In this document: one piece after another, positions 54,109-62,834 of the stretch
Numbering within the stretch: the stretch's first letter is position 1
Layout: the number at the start of each line of letters is the position of its first letter
Assembly (NCBI RefSeq): GCF_018847375.1
Contig: NZ_CP072036.1
Coordinates: 2,604,001 to 2,668,000, forward strand
Direction: 5' to 3'
DNA from: Akkermansia massiliensis
GTDB taxonomy: Bacteria; Verrucomicrobiota; Verrucomicrobiia; Verrucomicrobiales; Akkermansiaceae
Length of the DNA: 64,000 nucleotides
The notes under the pieces: generated by a model
Seen by the model: the letters and a program-made list of their open reading frames with translations, nothing else
What the model was told of the DNA's origin: nothing
The model's database searches: none
Position numbers and translations under genes: made by a program

Positions 54109-56157
54109 TCAGGGAGCCGCCGTGCGGAAGGCCTGGACCGGAATGGCCTCTTTCCTGCCGCCTTCCCTCTGCCAGAAAAGGTCGGGAAGCCCGGGGAAGC
54201 CTTCCGTTTCAACCAACAGGGGATGCCAGCCCTTTTCCAGCGGGATGGGCTTCAGCCCAGTTTTTCCTGCATCTCCTTCCGTCGTTCCTTCCCCCATGGA
54301 GGAGGATACCTCCGCGCCGGGCTTGTAGCCGTATTCCGCATCCAGCAGATGCGCGTCGTGCAGCCTGACGAACGCTTTAGCTCCCTTTTTCGCCGGGGTT
54401 TTCATGAAGAAGACGTATTTCCCGGTTTCCGGAACGTTCAGATAGAGCTCTCTTTTCATGCTGCCGTCCTTCCGGCGGACGCCCTGGGAGGACTGCGCCG
54501 TCAGGGGAACCAGGGTGCCGGGCATTTCCTCTTTCCGGAGGGCCGGAACAGGTTCTGCATCATAGGGCCGCTGGGCAAAGGTGCCGCGCACCGGGTGGGT
54601 ATAATCGTAAACGCGCCTCATTCTCAGCACCTTGTCGTGCATGATGGGTTGCATCTTTTTCCCTTCCGGCGTGTCCTTTAGGTCATGGCGTTCCGCCGGG
54701 TCCTTCGCGGTGTCGTAAATTTCAAACGGATCCGCATGGGACTGGATGTTGGTACGCACCCCCTTGTATTTGCCGAGGTAGACCATCTGCTGGTCGCCCC
54801 GGACGGCGTTCCTCCTGGACGGGAGAAAATCCTGGTAGCCGGGCGTCGTCGTCTTGTTCCGGGACATCTTGGCGCTGTATTCCATGTACAGACAGCTGTC
54901 CGGCTGGGTTCCGTCGTTCAGCAGGGTGGGGAGCAGGGAAACGCCGTCACTCCGGAAGGGAGCCCTGACGCCGCCGATGGCGGCCAGCGTCGCCATCCAG
55001 TCGTGGAACTGGGATGGATGGTCGCTGACGGAACCGGCCGGAACACGGCCGGGCCAGCGGACGATGGTCGGCACGCGGAAGCCGCCTTCCCATGCGTCCT
55101 GCTTGATGCCGTCAAAAGGTCCGTAATTGCGGAAGAACTGCGGATTCTGGCCGCCTTCGTCATGCGGGCCGTTGTCCGACGTCATGATGATGACGGTGTT
55201 CCTGTCAATGTTCAGGTCCTTGAGAGTCTGGATGAGGTCTTCAAAGGAATCGCTCAGCCGCGCGATCATGGTGGCGTACTTCTTCTGCGCCATGGGCCAT
55301 TTCTTGTCCGCATACCGCGGATAGATGTAGGAGTTGATCTTGCCCTCCGCGGTATTCACCAGCTTGTGGGGCTTCCCGATCCATTGCACGCCGCCCTTTA
55401 CGCCGCGGCCTTCCGGATAGGGGCCGGTGGGGATCTGGAGCTGGGAGTGGGGGGCTATGTGGGTCAGCGCCAGGAAAAAGGGCTGGCGGGGATTCTGGCG
55501 GTGCGTATCTATAATCCATTTTTTGGCGCGGGCCGTCAGCAGGTCCACGGAGTACGCCTTGTCGCAATCCGCCGTGACGCACTTGTCCCCGTCCCAGATG
55601 CCGCTTCTCTTGGTGGGGGAAATGGGATTGGGGTCTTCCTTGGGATAATGGTGGTGGCCGCTGACGTGGTCCAGGTAGCCGAAGTAGTAGTCAAAACCGC
55701 GCCTGGTGGGGTAGGACGTGGATTCCTGCGGGGTACCCGCGTGTTCCGTTCCTCCGCCTATCCCCCATTTGCCGATGAGGGCCGTCCTGTACCCGGCGGA
55801 CTGCATGACGGTGCCGAGGGTGGGGGCATGTTCAATGGGAAGGTCAAAGGACCTGTCCCGGATCACCTTGGCATGGCCCTGGTGCACGCCCGTGAACAGG
55901 GAGGCGCGGGCCGGGGCGCAGAGCGGGGCGGAGGAGTAGTGGCGCGTCAGCGTCATTCCTTCCCGGGCCAGCGTCCGGAGGCCCGGGTTGTCCATGGCGG
56001 GAAGCCCCTCTTTCATGCGCTGGTCCTGGTAGGAGGGCAGGTCCCCCCAGCCCATGTCATCCATCAGGATGAGGATGACGTTGGGACGCTGGGCGGCCAT
56101 GGCGAAAGGAACCGCCAGCAGGAGGGAGAGCAGGGGAAATAAATGTTTGCCTCTCAT
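54109..56157 (-). CDS. Secreted type I sulfatase
   Basis: 682 residues with a signal peptide (about 1-22). The N-terminal metal site is NVILILMDDMGWGD; the catalytic motif CAPARASL has Cys80 for conversion to formylglycine (C-x-P-x-R type); further metal-site segments are IAPHSQLQIP and TSDNGPHDEGG. A C-terminal extra beta domain of about 130 residues follows. It removes sulfate from host glycans such as mucin O-glycans or glycosaminoglycans, outside the cytoplasm, and needs an anaerobic maturase encoded elsewhere. It starts 10 bases after the GH20 gene, so the two are cotranscribed. Confidence 0.93.
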   Translation of the reverse strand: MRGKHLFPLLSLLLAVPFAMAAQRPNVILILMDDMGWGDLPSYQDQRMKEGLPAMDNPGLRTLAREGMTLTRHYSSAPLCAPARASLFTGVHQGHAKVIRDRSFDLPIEHAPTLGTVMQSAGYRTALIGKWGIGGGTEHAGTPQESTSYPTRRGFDYYFGYLDHVSGHHHYPKEDPNPISPTKRSGIWDGDKCVTADCDKAYSVDLLTARAKKWIIDTHRQNPRQPFFLALTHIAPHSQLQIPTGPYPEGRGVKGGVQWIGKPHKLVNTAEGKINSYIYPRYADKKWPMAQKKYATMIARLSDSFEDLIQTLKDLNIDRNTVIIMTSDNGPHDEGGQNPQFFRNYGPFDGIKQDAWEGGFRVPTIVRWPGRVPAGSVSDHPSQFHDWMATLAAIGGVRAPFRSDGVSLLPTLLNDGTQPDSCLYMEYSAKMSRNKTTTPGYQDFLPSRRNAVRGDQQMVYLGKYKGVRTNIQSHADPFEIYDTAKDPAERHDLKDTPEGKKMQPIMHDKVLRMRRVYDYTHPVRGTFAQRPYDAEPVPALRKEEMPGTLVPLTAQSSQGVRRKDGSMKRELYLNVPETGKYVFFMKTPAKKGAKAFVRLHDAHLLDAEYGYKPGAEVSSSMGEGTTEGDAGKTGLKPIPLEKGWHPLLVETEGFPGLPDLFWQREGGRKEAIPVQAFRTAAP

Positions 56158-56167
56158 TGCTGGAATT

Positions 56168-58138
56168 TTATTTTTCTTCCCTGCCCTTGGCATAATAGCT
56201 TGAGTCCGCAATCCAGCGGTCTCCGGATTTTTTCACCGGAATGAAGCTGACGCCCCAGGACTGGAAGTCCCCCGTGTACGGCTGTTCAATCAGGATTTTG
56301 TTTTCCCCGGCCTTGACCTGGAAGGGAACCGGAGGCCGCGCCCACCAGAATTCCTCATTGTCAAAGGATATTTCATTGGCGGGAGAATGCCAGGTGTGCT
56401 TTTCATAACGCCGCTGGCCTGCCAGCTTGTAAGTCTGGGGGTTTTTCACTTCCTTGCCGTTCACCCATATCCTGGTACCGCACTGGGACCATTCACCGGC
56501 AACCGGAACCCCGGAGCAGCGCCGCGTGGAGCGGGCCGGAGCGTCGAACCCCACCATGGCGTACATGGTGCCCGCCCTGGGCGCGTAAAAAGTCGTCTCC
56601 GCCCAGGCGGTGTTACCGGGCTTTGCTTTGGAGAACAGGCCTTCCGCTCCCGCACGGGAGCGGAAGTACAGATTGCCGCCGCGCGCCTGGACCGGCTCCA
56701 GCCCCGCAGGGGATTTCCCCGCCAGCAGGCCGTTCCTCACTTCCTCCTGCCTGTCCTTCTGAACGGGGCCGAACACGGTCCATTCCACAAAGGAATCACG
56801 CCAGTAGGGGAAGGGCTTGTTTCCGGCCAGGGCTTCCATGCGTTTCTCAAACAGGGAGAAAGCCTGGTAGGCCTCCGTATCCTTCTCCGGCAGTTTGCCG
56901 GCAAAGCGGGAGCCATCCTCCGGAAGGCCCTTCCAGCTGCGTTCAGCCATGGCGAACATGGCGGGCCACTGGGGGCTCTGGATGGGGATGTTCTTCTTGT
57001 CCTCCACCCGGGTATCCGGCCACAGGCACTGGATGACGCCCAGGGAGTGGTCGTCGCTCTTTGCCGTTCCACAGGGCTGGCGGAAGAAATTCCTGCGCAC
57101 CAGAATGCCGGGGTCAAAGGAATTGATGTAGCCTGCCGTGGAATCAAAATAGGGATTCTTCTGCTTGGCGGGGTCCGGCAGTCCTACGGAATTCTCGTCA
57201 TTCCACAACTGGGCGTAGCTGTCTCCGGAAACGGGCAGGTCATTGTTGCCCGCCCACTGGATGGGCTGGCGGCCCAGAGATTTGACCTTGGCCGCCATCC
57301 GGTCCGCAAACTGCTTCCCGTTGGGGATGCGGATTTCATCCGCGCCGATGTGCAGGTAGGGGGACATCTCCACCGGAATTTCCCGGCAGAACTCTTCCAG
57401 CAGTTCCTCCAGAATCTTGATGCCCCTGGGATCGTGCATCGGGAAGCCGAAGCAGTTCTTGAAATAGGTGCTGTGCCCCGGCATGTCGATTTCCGGGATG
57501 ATCTGGATGTGGCGCTTCCTGGCGTAGCGGAACAGGTCCCTGATCTGGTCGTAAGTGTAGGTGTCGTTGACGTCCCGGCCCTTGATCCTCTTGGAAGGGT
57601 CATTCAGCACAGGGTACTTCTTGCACTGGATGCGCCATGCGGGGTAATCCGTCAGGTGCCAGTGGAAGGCATTCAGCTTCAGCCGGGCCATTTCATCAAT
57701 GTCCGCCTTGAGCGTCTCAATGGACCGGAAATTGCGGCCTACGTCATGCATGAAGCAGCGGATGGCGAACGCCGGGCTGTCCTTGATGTCGCAGCATGGA
57801 TAATCCCCCCCGGCTCCCAGCTGGTCCAGCGTCCTGCGGGCATAAAAAACGCCTGCGTCCGTGGCGGCCCTGATCAGGATGCCGCCGGGGCGGACCTGGA
57901 GCTCGTAGCCTTCCTTGCCCAGCGTCTTGGCCAGAGCCGCGTTCTTTTTCACGGAAACAGGAGCCTTTTTGGGGCATGTCCCCGTCTTCCAGTCAACATG
58001 GGCCGGGAAGGGAATGAGGGCTGCCGGAGCGGCTTCTTCCTGCTGGAGTGGATGCGGGGAAGTCCAGTCTCCATAGGAAGAGGGGGAACAGAGCATTAAG
58101 CCTGATACCAGCAAAAGGAGGGAAGGGGATAATCGCAT
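56168..58138 (-). CDS. Secreted GH20 beta-N-acetylhexosaminidase
   Basis: 656 residues with a signal peptide (about 1-23). An N-terminal GH20b-like domain (about 40-125) precedes the GH20 barrel, with AFHWHLTDYPAWRIQ, IIPEIDMPGHS and the catalytic Asp-Glu pair in YLHIGADEIRIP (Asp267, Glu268). A C-terminal beta domain follows. It removes terminal beta-GlcNAc or GalNAc from mucin and other glycans; with the sulfatase downstream, it may act on 6-sulfated GlcNAc after desulfation. I chose ATG 58138 for the signal peptide. Confidence 0.93.
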   Translation of the reverse strand: MRLSPSLLLLVSGLMLCSPSSYGDWTSPHPLQQEEAAPAALIPFPAHVDWKTGTCPKKAPVSVKKNAALAKTLGKEGYELQVRPGGILIRAATDAGVFYARRTLDQLGAGGDYPCCDIKDSPAFAIRCFMHDVGRNFRSIETLKADIDEMARLKLNAFHWHLTDYPAWRIQCKKYPVLNDPSKRIKGRDVNDTYTYDQIRDLFRYARKRHIQIIPEIDMPGHSTYFKNCFGFPMHDPRGIKILEELLEEFCREIPVEMSPYLHIGADEIRIPNGKQFADRMAAKVKSLGRQPIQWAGNNDLPVSGDSYAQLWNDENSVGLPDPAKQKNPYFDSTAGYINSFDPGILVRRNFFRQPCGTAKSDDHSLGVIQCLWPDTRVEDKKNIPIQSPQWPAMFAMAERSWKGLPEDGSRFAGKLPEKDTEAYQAFSLFEKRMEALAGNKPFPYWRDSFVEWTVFGPVQKDRQEEVRNGLLAGKSPAGLEPVQARGGNLYFRSRAGAEGLFSKAKPGNTAWAETTFYAPRAGTMYAMVGFDAPARSTRRCSGVPVAGEWSQCGTRIWVNGKEVKNPQTYKLAGQRRYEKHTWHSPANEISFDNEEFWWARPPVPFQVKAGENKILIEQPYTGDFQSWGVSFIPVKKSGDRWIADSSYYAKGREEK

Positions 58139-58194
58139 AATATTACTACACTTAAACGAGGAACTGTCTTTCATCAAACTTAAAATGAAGCAAA

Positions 58195-58220
58195 ATTCCG
58201 GACTTAGGGATGTTCCGGTT
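58195..58220 (-). terminator. Weak terminator or attenuator before GH20
   Basis: A short GC-rich stem (CCGGAC at 58198-58203 with GTTCCGG at 58212-58218, one bulge) is followed on the minus strand by AATTTTG. It lies between the PEP-CTERM gene and GH20 and could reduce, but probably not abolish, readthrough. Confidence 0.4.
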
Positions 58221-58229
58221 TCTGCCGCA

Positions 58230-58982
58230 TTATCTCCTCTTTCTCGTCAGGCACAGGCTTCCCAGCCCGAGCAATGCGGCAGCAGCCGAGGAAGGCTCCG
58301 GAACCGTGAGGCCCTCCATGCGGAAATTTTTTACGGCAAGCTCGTTGTAAGCGTAGCTGTTGTCGAGAACGTCGGTATTCATCACCAGATAAAAAGTGGC
58401 TCCCTGGTCAAACAAATTGCTGTAATCGTCTTTGGAAATTGTCCAGCTATAGGATTTGTTGCTGACGTCTCCCGCCGAACCGGAAATCGTAGACCCAACC
58501 TGGAGAAGAGAATCTCCCTCTCCTCCCAGACTGTACCACAGGCTGAAATTTTGAGGCTGGCCCGTCCTGTTGGTTTCGAAAAGGCCGCCTGTATCAAAGG
58601 AAATCCTCAGCGCTTCATATCCGGATATGGCGTTGGAGGACAATTCATGAAATTTGACGGCCGTAAATCCGCCTCCTGCGCCGTTGGCGGAAATCAGATT
58701 GGTAGCGCCATCCGCCGTCACGGAGGCAAGCGTACCGGTATCTCTATTCTTATTGCCGGAATACCATCCCGCATCCAGAGAGCCAAGGACGGATTGAACG
58801 GCGCTTGCGGAAGGCCCTCCGTTCGTGATCAGGGCGCCTCCGGAGGAATAATCGATGCGGGTGATGGAGGTTTTCCCCATCTTCAGCTCCGGAATAATTC
58901 CGTCAAGGGAACTCCACGCCTCCGCTCCGTGTGCCGATAGAACTGCCGCTGCGGGTAATGCCAGGAAAAAGGACGTTTTCAT
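58230..58982 (-). CDS. PEP-CTERM secreted protein
   Basis: 250 residues: signal peptide (about 1-19), a beta-rich domain (TSITRIDYSSGGALI, LRISFDTGGLFETNRTGQ, SYSWTISKDDYSNLFDQG taken as strands) and a C-terminal PEP-CTERM signal (VPEPSSAAAALLGL, then CLTRKRR). No enzyme motif; a glycan-binding or surface role is plausible. It lies 91 bases upstream of GH20, with inverted-repeat locus 3 directly upstream. Confidence 0.8.
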   Translation of the reverse strand: MKTSFFLALPAAAVLSAHGAEAWSSLDGIIPELKMGKTSITRIDYSSGGALITNGGPSASAVQSVLGSLDAGWYSGNKNRDTGTLASVTADGATNLISANGAGGGFTAVKFHELSSNAISGYEALRISFDTGGLFETNRTGQPQNFSLWYSLGGEGDSLLQVGSTISGSAGDVSNKSYSWTISKDDYSNLFDQGATFYLVMNTDVLDNSYAYNELAVKNFRMEGLTVPEPSSAAAALLGLGSLCLTRKRR

Positions 58983-59063
58983 TTGTATGTAATTTCTGTT
59001 GGAAAGCGGAAAGGCCGCTCCGCACTGGCGCGAATTCCGCTTTATTCGCCATGAAACTACAGA

Positions 59064-59077
59064 ATTTGCAATCCGCT
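59064..59077 (+). repeat. Left arm of the 14-bp inverted repeat, locus 3
   Basis: A perfect reverse complement of 59238-59251. Its outer half is degenerate (AATT instead of GGATT), so the palindrome is less complete than at the other loci. Confidence 0.75.
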
Positions 59078-59237
59078 AAAGAAACAGCAAAAGTAAAAAA
59101 CAGACAATATTCTTACAATAAATGAATGATAAATATATCTAACATTTTATTTCCCGCTATTTCCCCGCTGGAAAAACAAGAGGCGGTGCCCGGGAAGGTC
59201 CTGACCATGAATCAAGCGAGGGAAAAAACCGGTTGAC

Positions 59238-59251
59238 AGCGGATTGCAAAT
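59238..59251 (-). repeat. Right arm of the 14-bp inverted repeat, locus 3
   Basis: A perfect reverse complement of 59064-59077. The full core GGATT-GCA-AATCC extends to 59253. Confidence 0.8.
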
Positions 59252-59332
59252 CCCTGAAACGTATTCCAATACCTGTTAGTGCGATGAAAATCAGGTGATT
59301 GGCAGCAAGAGAAAGCCTTGCTTCACGCGGAA

Positions 59333-59776
59333 TTACCCTATCCGGATGCGGATGGAATGAACGGCATCCTTGCCGAACTGGTCCTTCAATTTTCCCAGCA
59401 GGGCGCCCTGCCACTGCTGGAGGTGGTAGCGCATGGCCGGCTGAAGCACCTGGATGGTGGCAACTCCCTTGACGATGGAAAGCAGGTTGGATTGCTGGCC
59501 CAGGAATGGCCCCGCGGCTTTCAGCCAGCCTTCCCGGAGCAGCTCGGGGTCCATGCCTTCTCCATCCAGGGGGAGCTTGGACAGGATGTCTCCCAGCAGG
59601 GACTCCGCCGTATGGAGATTCCGTGTTTCACTGGTGGAGGGAGGTACCTGGAACCAGTCCGCCAGCGCCTGCCTCACCTCCTGTTCGTCACGGGAAAGGT
59701 ATTCATACCGGGGCGGGGAGGCGTTGGGGTCCGGACGGTCCCTGTCCGGCATGTAGGGAGACCAGGGAGAAGCCAT
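59333..59776 (-). CDS. DUF721/DciA-like protein
   Basis: 147 residues from ATG 59776. The C-terminal half (LREGWLKAAGPFLGQQS, TIQVLQPAMRYHLQQW, LKDQFGKDAVHSIRIRIG) matches the DUF721 (DciA) domain, found in loaders or regulators of the replicative helicase in many bacteria without DnaC. The N-terminal part is Pro/Arg/Asp-rich and probably disordered. It is downstream of the ferredoxin gene with a likely terminator between. Confidence 0.72.
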   Translation of the reverse strand: MASPWSPYMPDRDRPDPNASPPRYEYLSRDEQEVRQALADWFQVPPSTSETRNLHTAESLLGDILSKLPLDGEGMDPELLREGWLKAAGPFLGQQSNLLSIVKGVATIQVLQPAMRYHLQQWQGALLGKLKDQFGKDAVHSIRIRIG

Positions 59777-59781
59777 GAGTG

Positions 59782-59823
59782 GAAAATAAAAGCCCGGAGT
59801 GTTGGATGTCAACAGCCCCGGGC
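59782..59823 (-). terminator. Probable terminator after the ferredoxin gene
   Basis: A 6-bp GC stem (59792-59797 with 59818-59823) encloses a long loop and is followed on the minus strand by TTTTATTTT. Moderate strength. Confidence 0.5.
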
Positions 59824-59849
59824 GGTTAAAAAATAATATGGAGAATATA

Positions 59850-60083
59850 TTATTCGCCGTCGTCGCCGATAGCTTCCACGGGGCAGCCTTCCATGGCTTC
59901 CACGCAGGCTTCCTGTTCGGTTTCGTTGTCCGGCTGCTTCTTGACGTAGGAGACGCCTTCGTCGTCATCCCGTCCAAAGTTTTCCGGAGCCGTTTCGCGG
60001 CAAAGGTCGCAATCAATGCAGGAGCTGTCCACGTAAAACTTGCCGGGGACGTTTAGAGGTGTTTTTTCGTCGATGTCTGCCAT
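59850..60083 (-). CDS. Ferredoxin-like iron-sulfur protein
   Basis: 77 residues, strongly acidic. The cysteines CIDCDLC plus a distant CP (EGCPVEAI) would bind a single [4Fe-4S] cluster, the pattern of small bacterial ferredoxins of the YfaE/FdxA-unrelated, polyferredoxin-like type. It carries electrons in the cytoplasm; its partner is not evident. It diverges from lnt across a 136-base region. Confidence 0.88.
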   Translation of the reverse strand: MADIDEKTPLNVPGKFYVDSSCIDCDLCRETAPENFGRDDDEGVSYVKKQPDNETEQEACVEAMEGCPVEAIGDDGE

Positions 60084-60219
60084 TATGTATATGGGTTGTA
60101 TGAACTGCGCCCACTATTTCCGCATTTGAGCAAATTTTGCAATCTTTTTTGTTGCAGGAATGAGTCAGCATGAGGAACAATGCCGCCATTCCCGTTTCTG
60201 GAATAAAAGGCTTTTTACG

Positions 60220-62109
60220 ATGAATCCCGTTTCCCCTCCCACTCCCCGTCTCCTGCCCGTCTGGGCGGGCCTGCTGCTGGCTGCGTTTTCCGGCGTTCTG
60301 ATGGCCTGCGCCTTCATTCCCGTGGACTGGGGAGGCTGTGTCTGGATAGGTTTTCTGCCGTTGCTGACGGCGCTGTGGTACGGCCGCCGCCGGGAGGGGA
60401 AAAAGGGAATCCTGGCGTATGCCCTGTACGGCTGGATGTTCGGCGTGGTGTTTTACGGCATCTCCTTCTGGTGGGTCAATGAAGTCAGCACGCTGGGCTA
60501 TATTCCCCTGATGATATTTTACGGCGGCTTGTTTCCCGGCATCTGGGCGCTGGTCATGGGCGTGTTTTTCCGTCCGGACGCCCGGCCGCTGCCCGGGGCG
60601 CGGCAGACGGTGAAGGAACGCAGGGCGGCGTGGAAATCCTGGGCGGTGGGGGACATGCTGCCCAGCGCCTGCGCCGCGCTGGGGGGGGCTGCCCTGTGGG
60701 TGTGCCTGGAATGGGTGAGGGGCTGGCTCATACCGGGCTTCGGCTGGAACAACCTGGGCGTGGCCCTTTACGGAAATCCGCTGGCCCAGTGGGCGGAATA
60801 TGCGGGGGTAACGGCCCTGGCCTTCCTCCCTGCCGTCTTTTCCGTCTGGCTCTGGCGCGTCTGCCGCCGGGCCGGAACCATGGTGGTCCATGAAGGCAGG
60901 CGCACCGTTCCGTGGGACTTTTTCACGCTGGTGGCGGTTCTCTTAATCATGTTCGTCACCGGCGTGCTCTGGACGGCGCGCTACTCCCCGCAATCCGCCG
61001 CAGCCACGGGGAACGGCAAATTCACCGTTCCCGTCATGACCGTGCAGCTTAACCTGAGCCAGAAGGAGAAATGGGACGCAGCCAACCGGGGCGCCATTTA
61101 CCGGGCTCTGCTGGACACGACGGAGCAGGGGATGCTGGACCTCCAGAACAGCGCCCTGGAACAGGCCGCCAAAAACGGGACGGAAGCCTCCCTGGACATG
61201 CCGGCCTGGGTAATCTGGCCGGAGAGTTCCTTCCCCATTTCCACGTTTTACCGCGATTCCACGGGGGAACGCTTTCCGAACCAGGACAACGTCAACTTCC
61301 TGAGCGTGGAGGAGGACTACGTCCAGGCCCTCCGGAACGGGATATGCAATTTCATCCTGCTGACGGGCACGGATGACATTTACCTGTCCGATGAAGGCCG
61401 CGTGGCGCGGGCCTACAACTGCCTCACCGTCTTTGAAGGGGACTACTCCACGGCCAGGCCGCACGCCAAGGCCATGCTGGTCCCCTTCGGCGAATACATC
61501 CCCATGCGGGAAACCTTCCCGTTCCTGGAAAAGGCCTTTGAAGCCTCCGCCGGAACGGCAATGGGGATGAACTACACGCCGGGCGCCTCCTCCAGCCCCG
61601 TGCCCGTGCCCATGCGCCCGGGGAGCTCCGCCACGGTAGGAGTCATTCCGCTGGTTTGCTTTGAGGACGTAGTGGGAAGCTGGGTGCGCCGCTTCGTGCG
61701 GCAGGAACCCCAGTTGATGGTGAACGTCACCAATGACGGGTGGTTCAACCGCTCCTGCGCCAATGAACAGCATTGGCGCAACGCGGCGTTCCGGTGCATT
61801 GAGCTGCGCCGCTCCATGGTCCGCGCCGCCAACACCGGCGTCAGCGTGGCGCTGGCTCCCAACGGCGCGGTTATCGCGGATTTGAGGGACTCCTCCGGCT
61901 CCCCGTTTACCAGGGGGGTGATGACCGCCACGCTGCCCGTGGGCTGTACGGAAATGACCCTGTACGCCCTGCTGGGTGACTGGGCCGTTCTGGCCTGCTT
62001 CCTGCTGTTTGCGGCTTTGCTGCTGCGCAGGGCAGGCGCGGGAAAACGCGATGGCGCACCTGTAAAGGACGGCGTTTACCGGCGCGCGGCGGGCGCCACG
62101 CCCAGATAA
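60220..62109 (+). CDS. lnt: Apolipoprotein N-acyltransferase
   Basis: 629 residues (E. coli Lnt is 512). Six to eight membrane helices come first, then a periplasmic nitrilase-type domain with the catalytic triad Glu335 (WPESSFP), Lys417 (AKAMLVPFGEYIP) and Cys480 (LVCFEDVV), and a final membrane helix. WNNLGVALYGNPLAQWAEYAG is the conserved membrane-side segment. It adds the third acyl chain to lipoproteins, which implies a Gram-negative envelope. It is longer than usual because of inserts between the triad residues. I chose ATG 60220; its end overlaps the convergent gene by 34 bases. Confidence 0.93.
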   Translation: MNPVSPPTPRLLPVWAGLLLAAFSGVLMACAFIPVDWGGCVWIGFLPLLTALWYGRRREGKKGILAYALYGWMFGVVFYGISFWWVNEVSTLGYIPLMIFYGGLFPGIWALVMGVFFRPDARPLPGARQTVKERRAAWKSWAVGDMLPSACAALGGAALWVCLEWVRGWLIPGFGWNNLGVALYGNPLAQWAEYAGVTALAFLPAVFSVWLWRVCRRAGTMVVHEGRRTVPWDFFTLVAVLLIMFVTGVLWTARYSPQSAAATGNGKFTVPVMTVQLNLSQKEKWDAANRGAIYRALLDTTEQGMLDLQNSALEQAAKNGTEASLDMPAWVIWPESSFPISTFYRDSTGERFPNQDNVNFLSVEEDYVQALRNGICNFILLTGTDDIYLSDEGRVARAYNCLTVFEGDYSTARPHAKAMLVPFGEYIPMRETFPFLEKAFEASAGTAMGMNYTPGASSSPVPVPMRPGSSATVGVIPLVCFEDVVGSWVRRFVRQEPQLMVNVTNDGWFNRSCANEQHWRNAAFRCIELRRSMVRAANTGVSVALAPNGAVIADLRDSSGSPFTRGVMTATLPVGCTEMTLYALLGDWAVLACFLLFAALLLRRAGAGKRDGAPVKDGVYRRAAGATPR

Positions 62110-62825
62110 TTCCTGACCTGCTTGAACGCGGGATAGGAAATGCCGGACTCATGGCACCAGAAGGCGGAGGATGAGCCTCCGTCCAGGTTCAGGGCCGTCT
62201 TTACCCGGAAATTCCCCAGTGCGCCGGGGGTCGCCAGCCACTCCGCCAGTTCCCTCAGGGTGACGGAGGAGGATACGCCGATGCACCACCGCTTGCCTCC
62301 GTCCGTGGCGATGAAGGTGCGGTAGGTGGATTTCCGGGCGTTGAGCCCCTTGACGGCTGTGCCGTTCTCCACCAGGAAAGGCCCTCCCTGAATGGCCGCC
62401 TGCATGGCGGGCAGTTTTTTCATGCGCTTTAGCGCGGAGCTGCGGATGAGGAACAAGCCGTTCTTTCCGTTGTCATACACCACTCCGGACACGGCGAAGG
62501 AGCCCGTGGCCAGCGGGGAGAGGCGCTTGCCGTCCTGAACGACGAGGCCCAGGGGAGTTCCCTCCGCATCCGCGCCGAAGAATCCGCCGTTGACGCCTGC
62601 CGAACAGGGGCTCTTGCGCATGGCCTTGTCCAGGGAGCCGTACCGGGGCGCCCGGACGCTCCCCTCATCCCGCACCAGAAGGCGGTGCGTGTCAGACTGG
62701 AAAAAATAGACGTTCAGCTTGTCCCGCATGGACAGGAAGCCGTCTTTTCTGGTGAACACGCGGTGCTCCGCCTGGACGGAGCCGCAGAAAAATAAAAGGA
62801 GAAGGAGAAAACGCAGAAAAGGCAT
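62076..62825 (-). CDS. Exported phosphodiester glycosidase (NAGPA) family protein
   Basis: 249 residues with a signal peptide (about 1-19). It has the NAGPA-like core: AGVNGGFFGADAEGTPLGLVV with the GGFF motif, AIQGGPFLV, TFIATDGGKRWCIGVSS, and ALNLDGGSSSAFWC. The family includes the enzyme that uncovers mannose-6-phosphate by removing GlcNAc, plus bacterial homologues acting on exopolysaccharide or wall sugars. Substrate unknown. It lies 9 bases after the nucleotidyltransferase stop, so the two are likely cotranscribed. Confidence 0.87.
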   Translation of the reverse strand: MPFLRFLLLLLFFCGSVQAEHRVFTRKDGFLSMRDKLNVYFFQSDTHRLLVRDEGSVRAPRYGSLDKAMRKSPCSAGVNGGFFGADAEGTPLGLVVQDGKRLSPLATGSFAVSGVVYDNGKNGLFLIRSSALKRMKKLPAMQAAIQGGPFLVENGTAVKGLNARKSTYRTFIATDGGKRWCIGVSSSVTLRELAEWLATPGALGNFRVKTALNLDGGSSSAFWCHESGISYPAFKQVRNYLGVAPAARR

Positions 62826-62834
62826 GGTTGACAG

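Larger units (their letters stand above)
59064..59251. other. Putative invertible promoter segment, locus 3
   Basis: A 160-base segment lies between perfect 14-bp inverted repeats (59064-59077 and 59238-59251). TTGACA, a perfect -35 consensus, is at 59233-59238 and points rightwards, away from the PEP-CTERM gene, with no -10 beyond it (GAAACG). The left outside flank holds TAGTTT on the minus strand (59054-59059), 17 bp from the place where TTGACA would sit after inversion; the present hexamer there is TCTTTA. Inversion would complete a promoter about 70 bases upstream of the PEP-CTERM, GH20 and sulfatase genes. Predicted OFF as assembled. Confidence 0.6.

Noticed and set aside
9978..59253. 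The inverted-repeat loci as MITEs or transposon ends
   Set aside because: Their ends would be alike between copies and flanked by target duplications. Here the centres differ between loci but match within each, and no duplications are seen.
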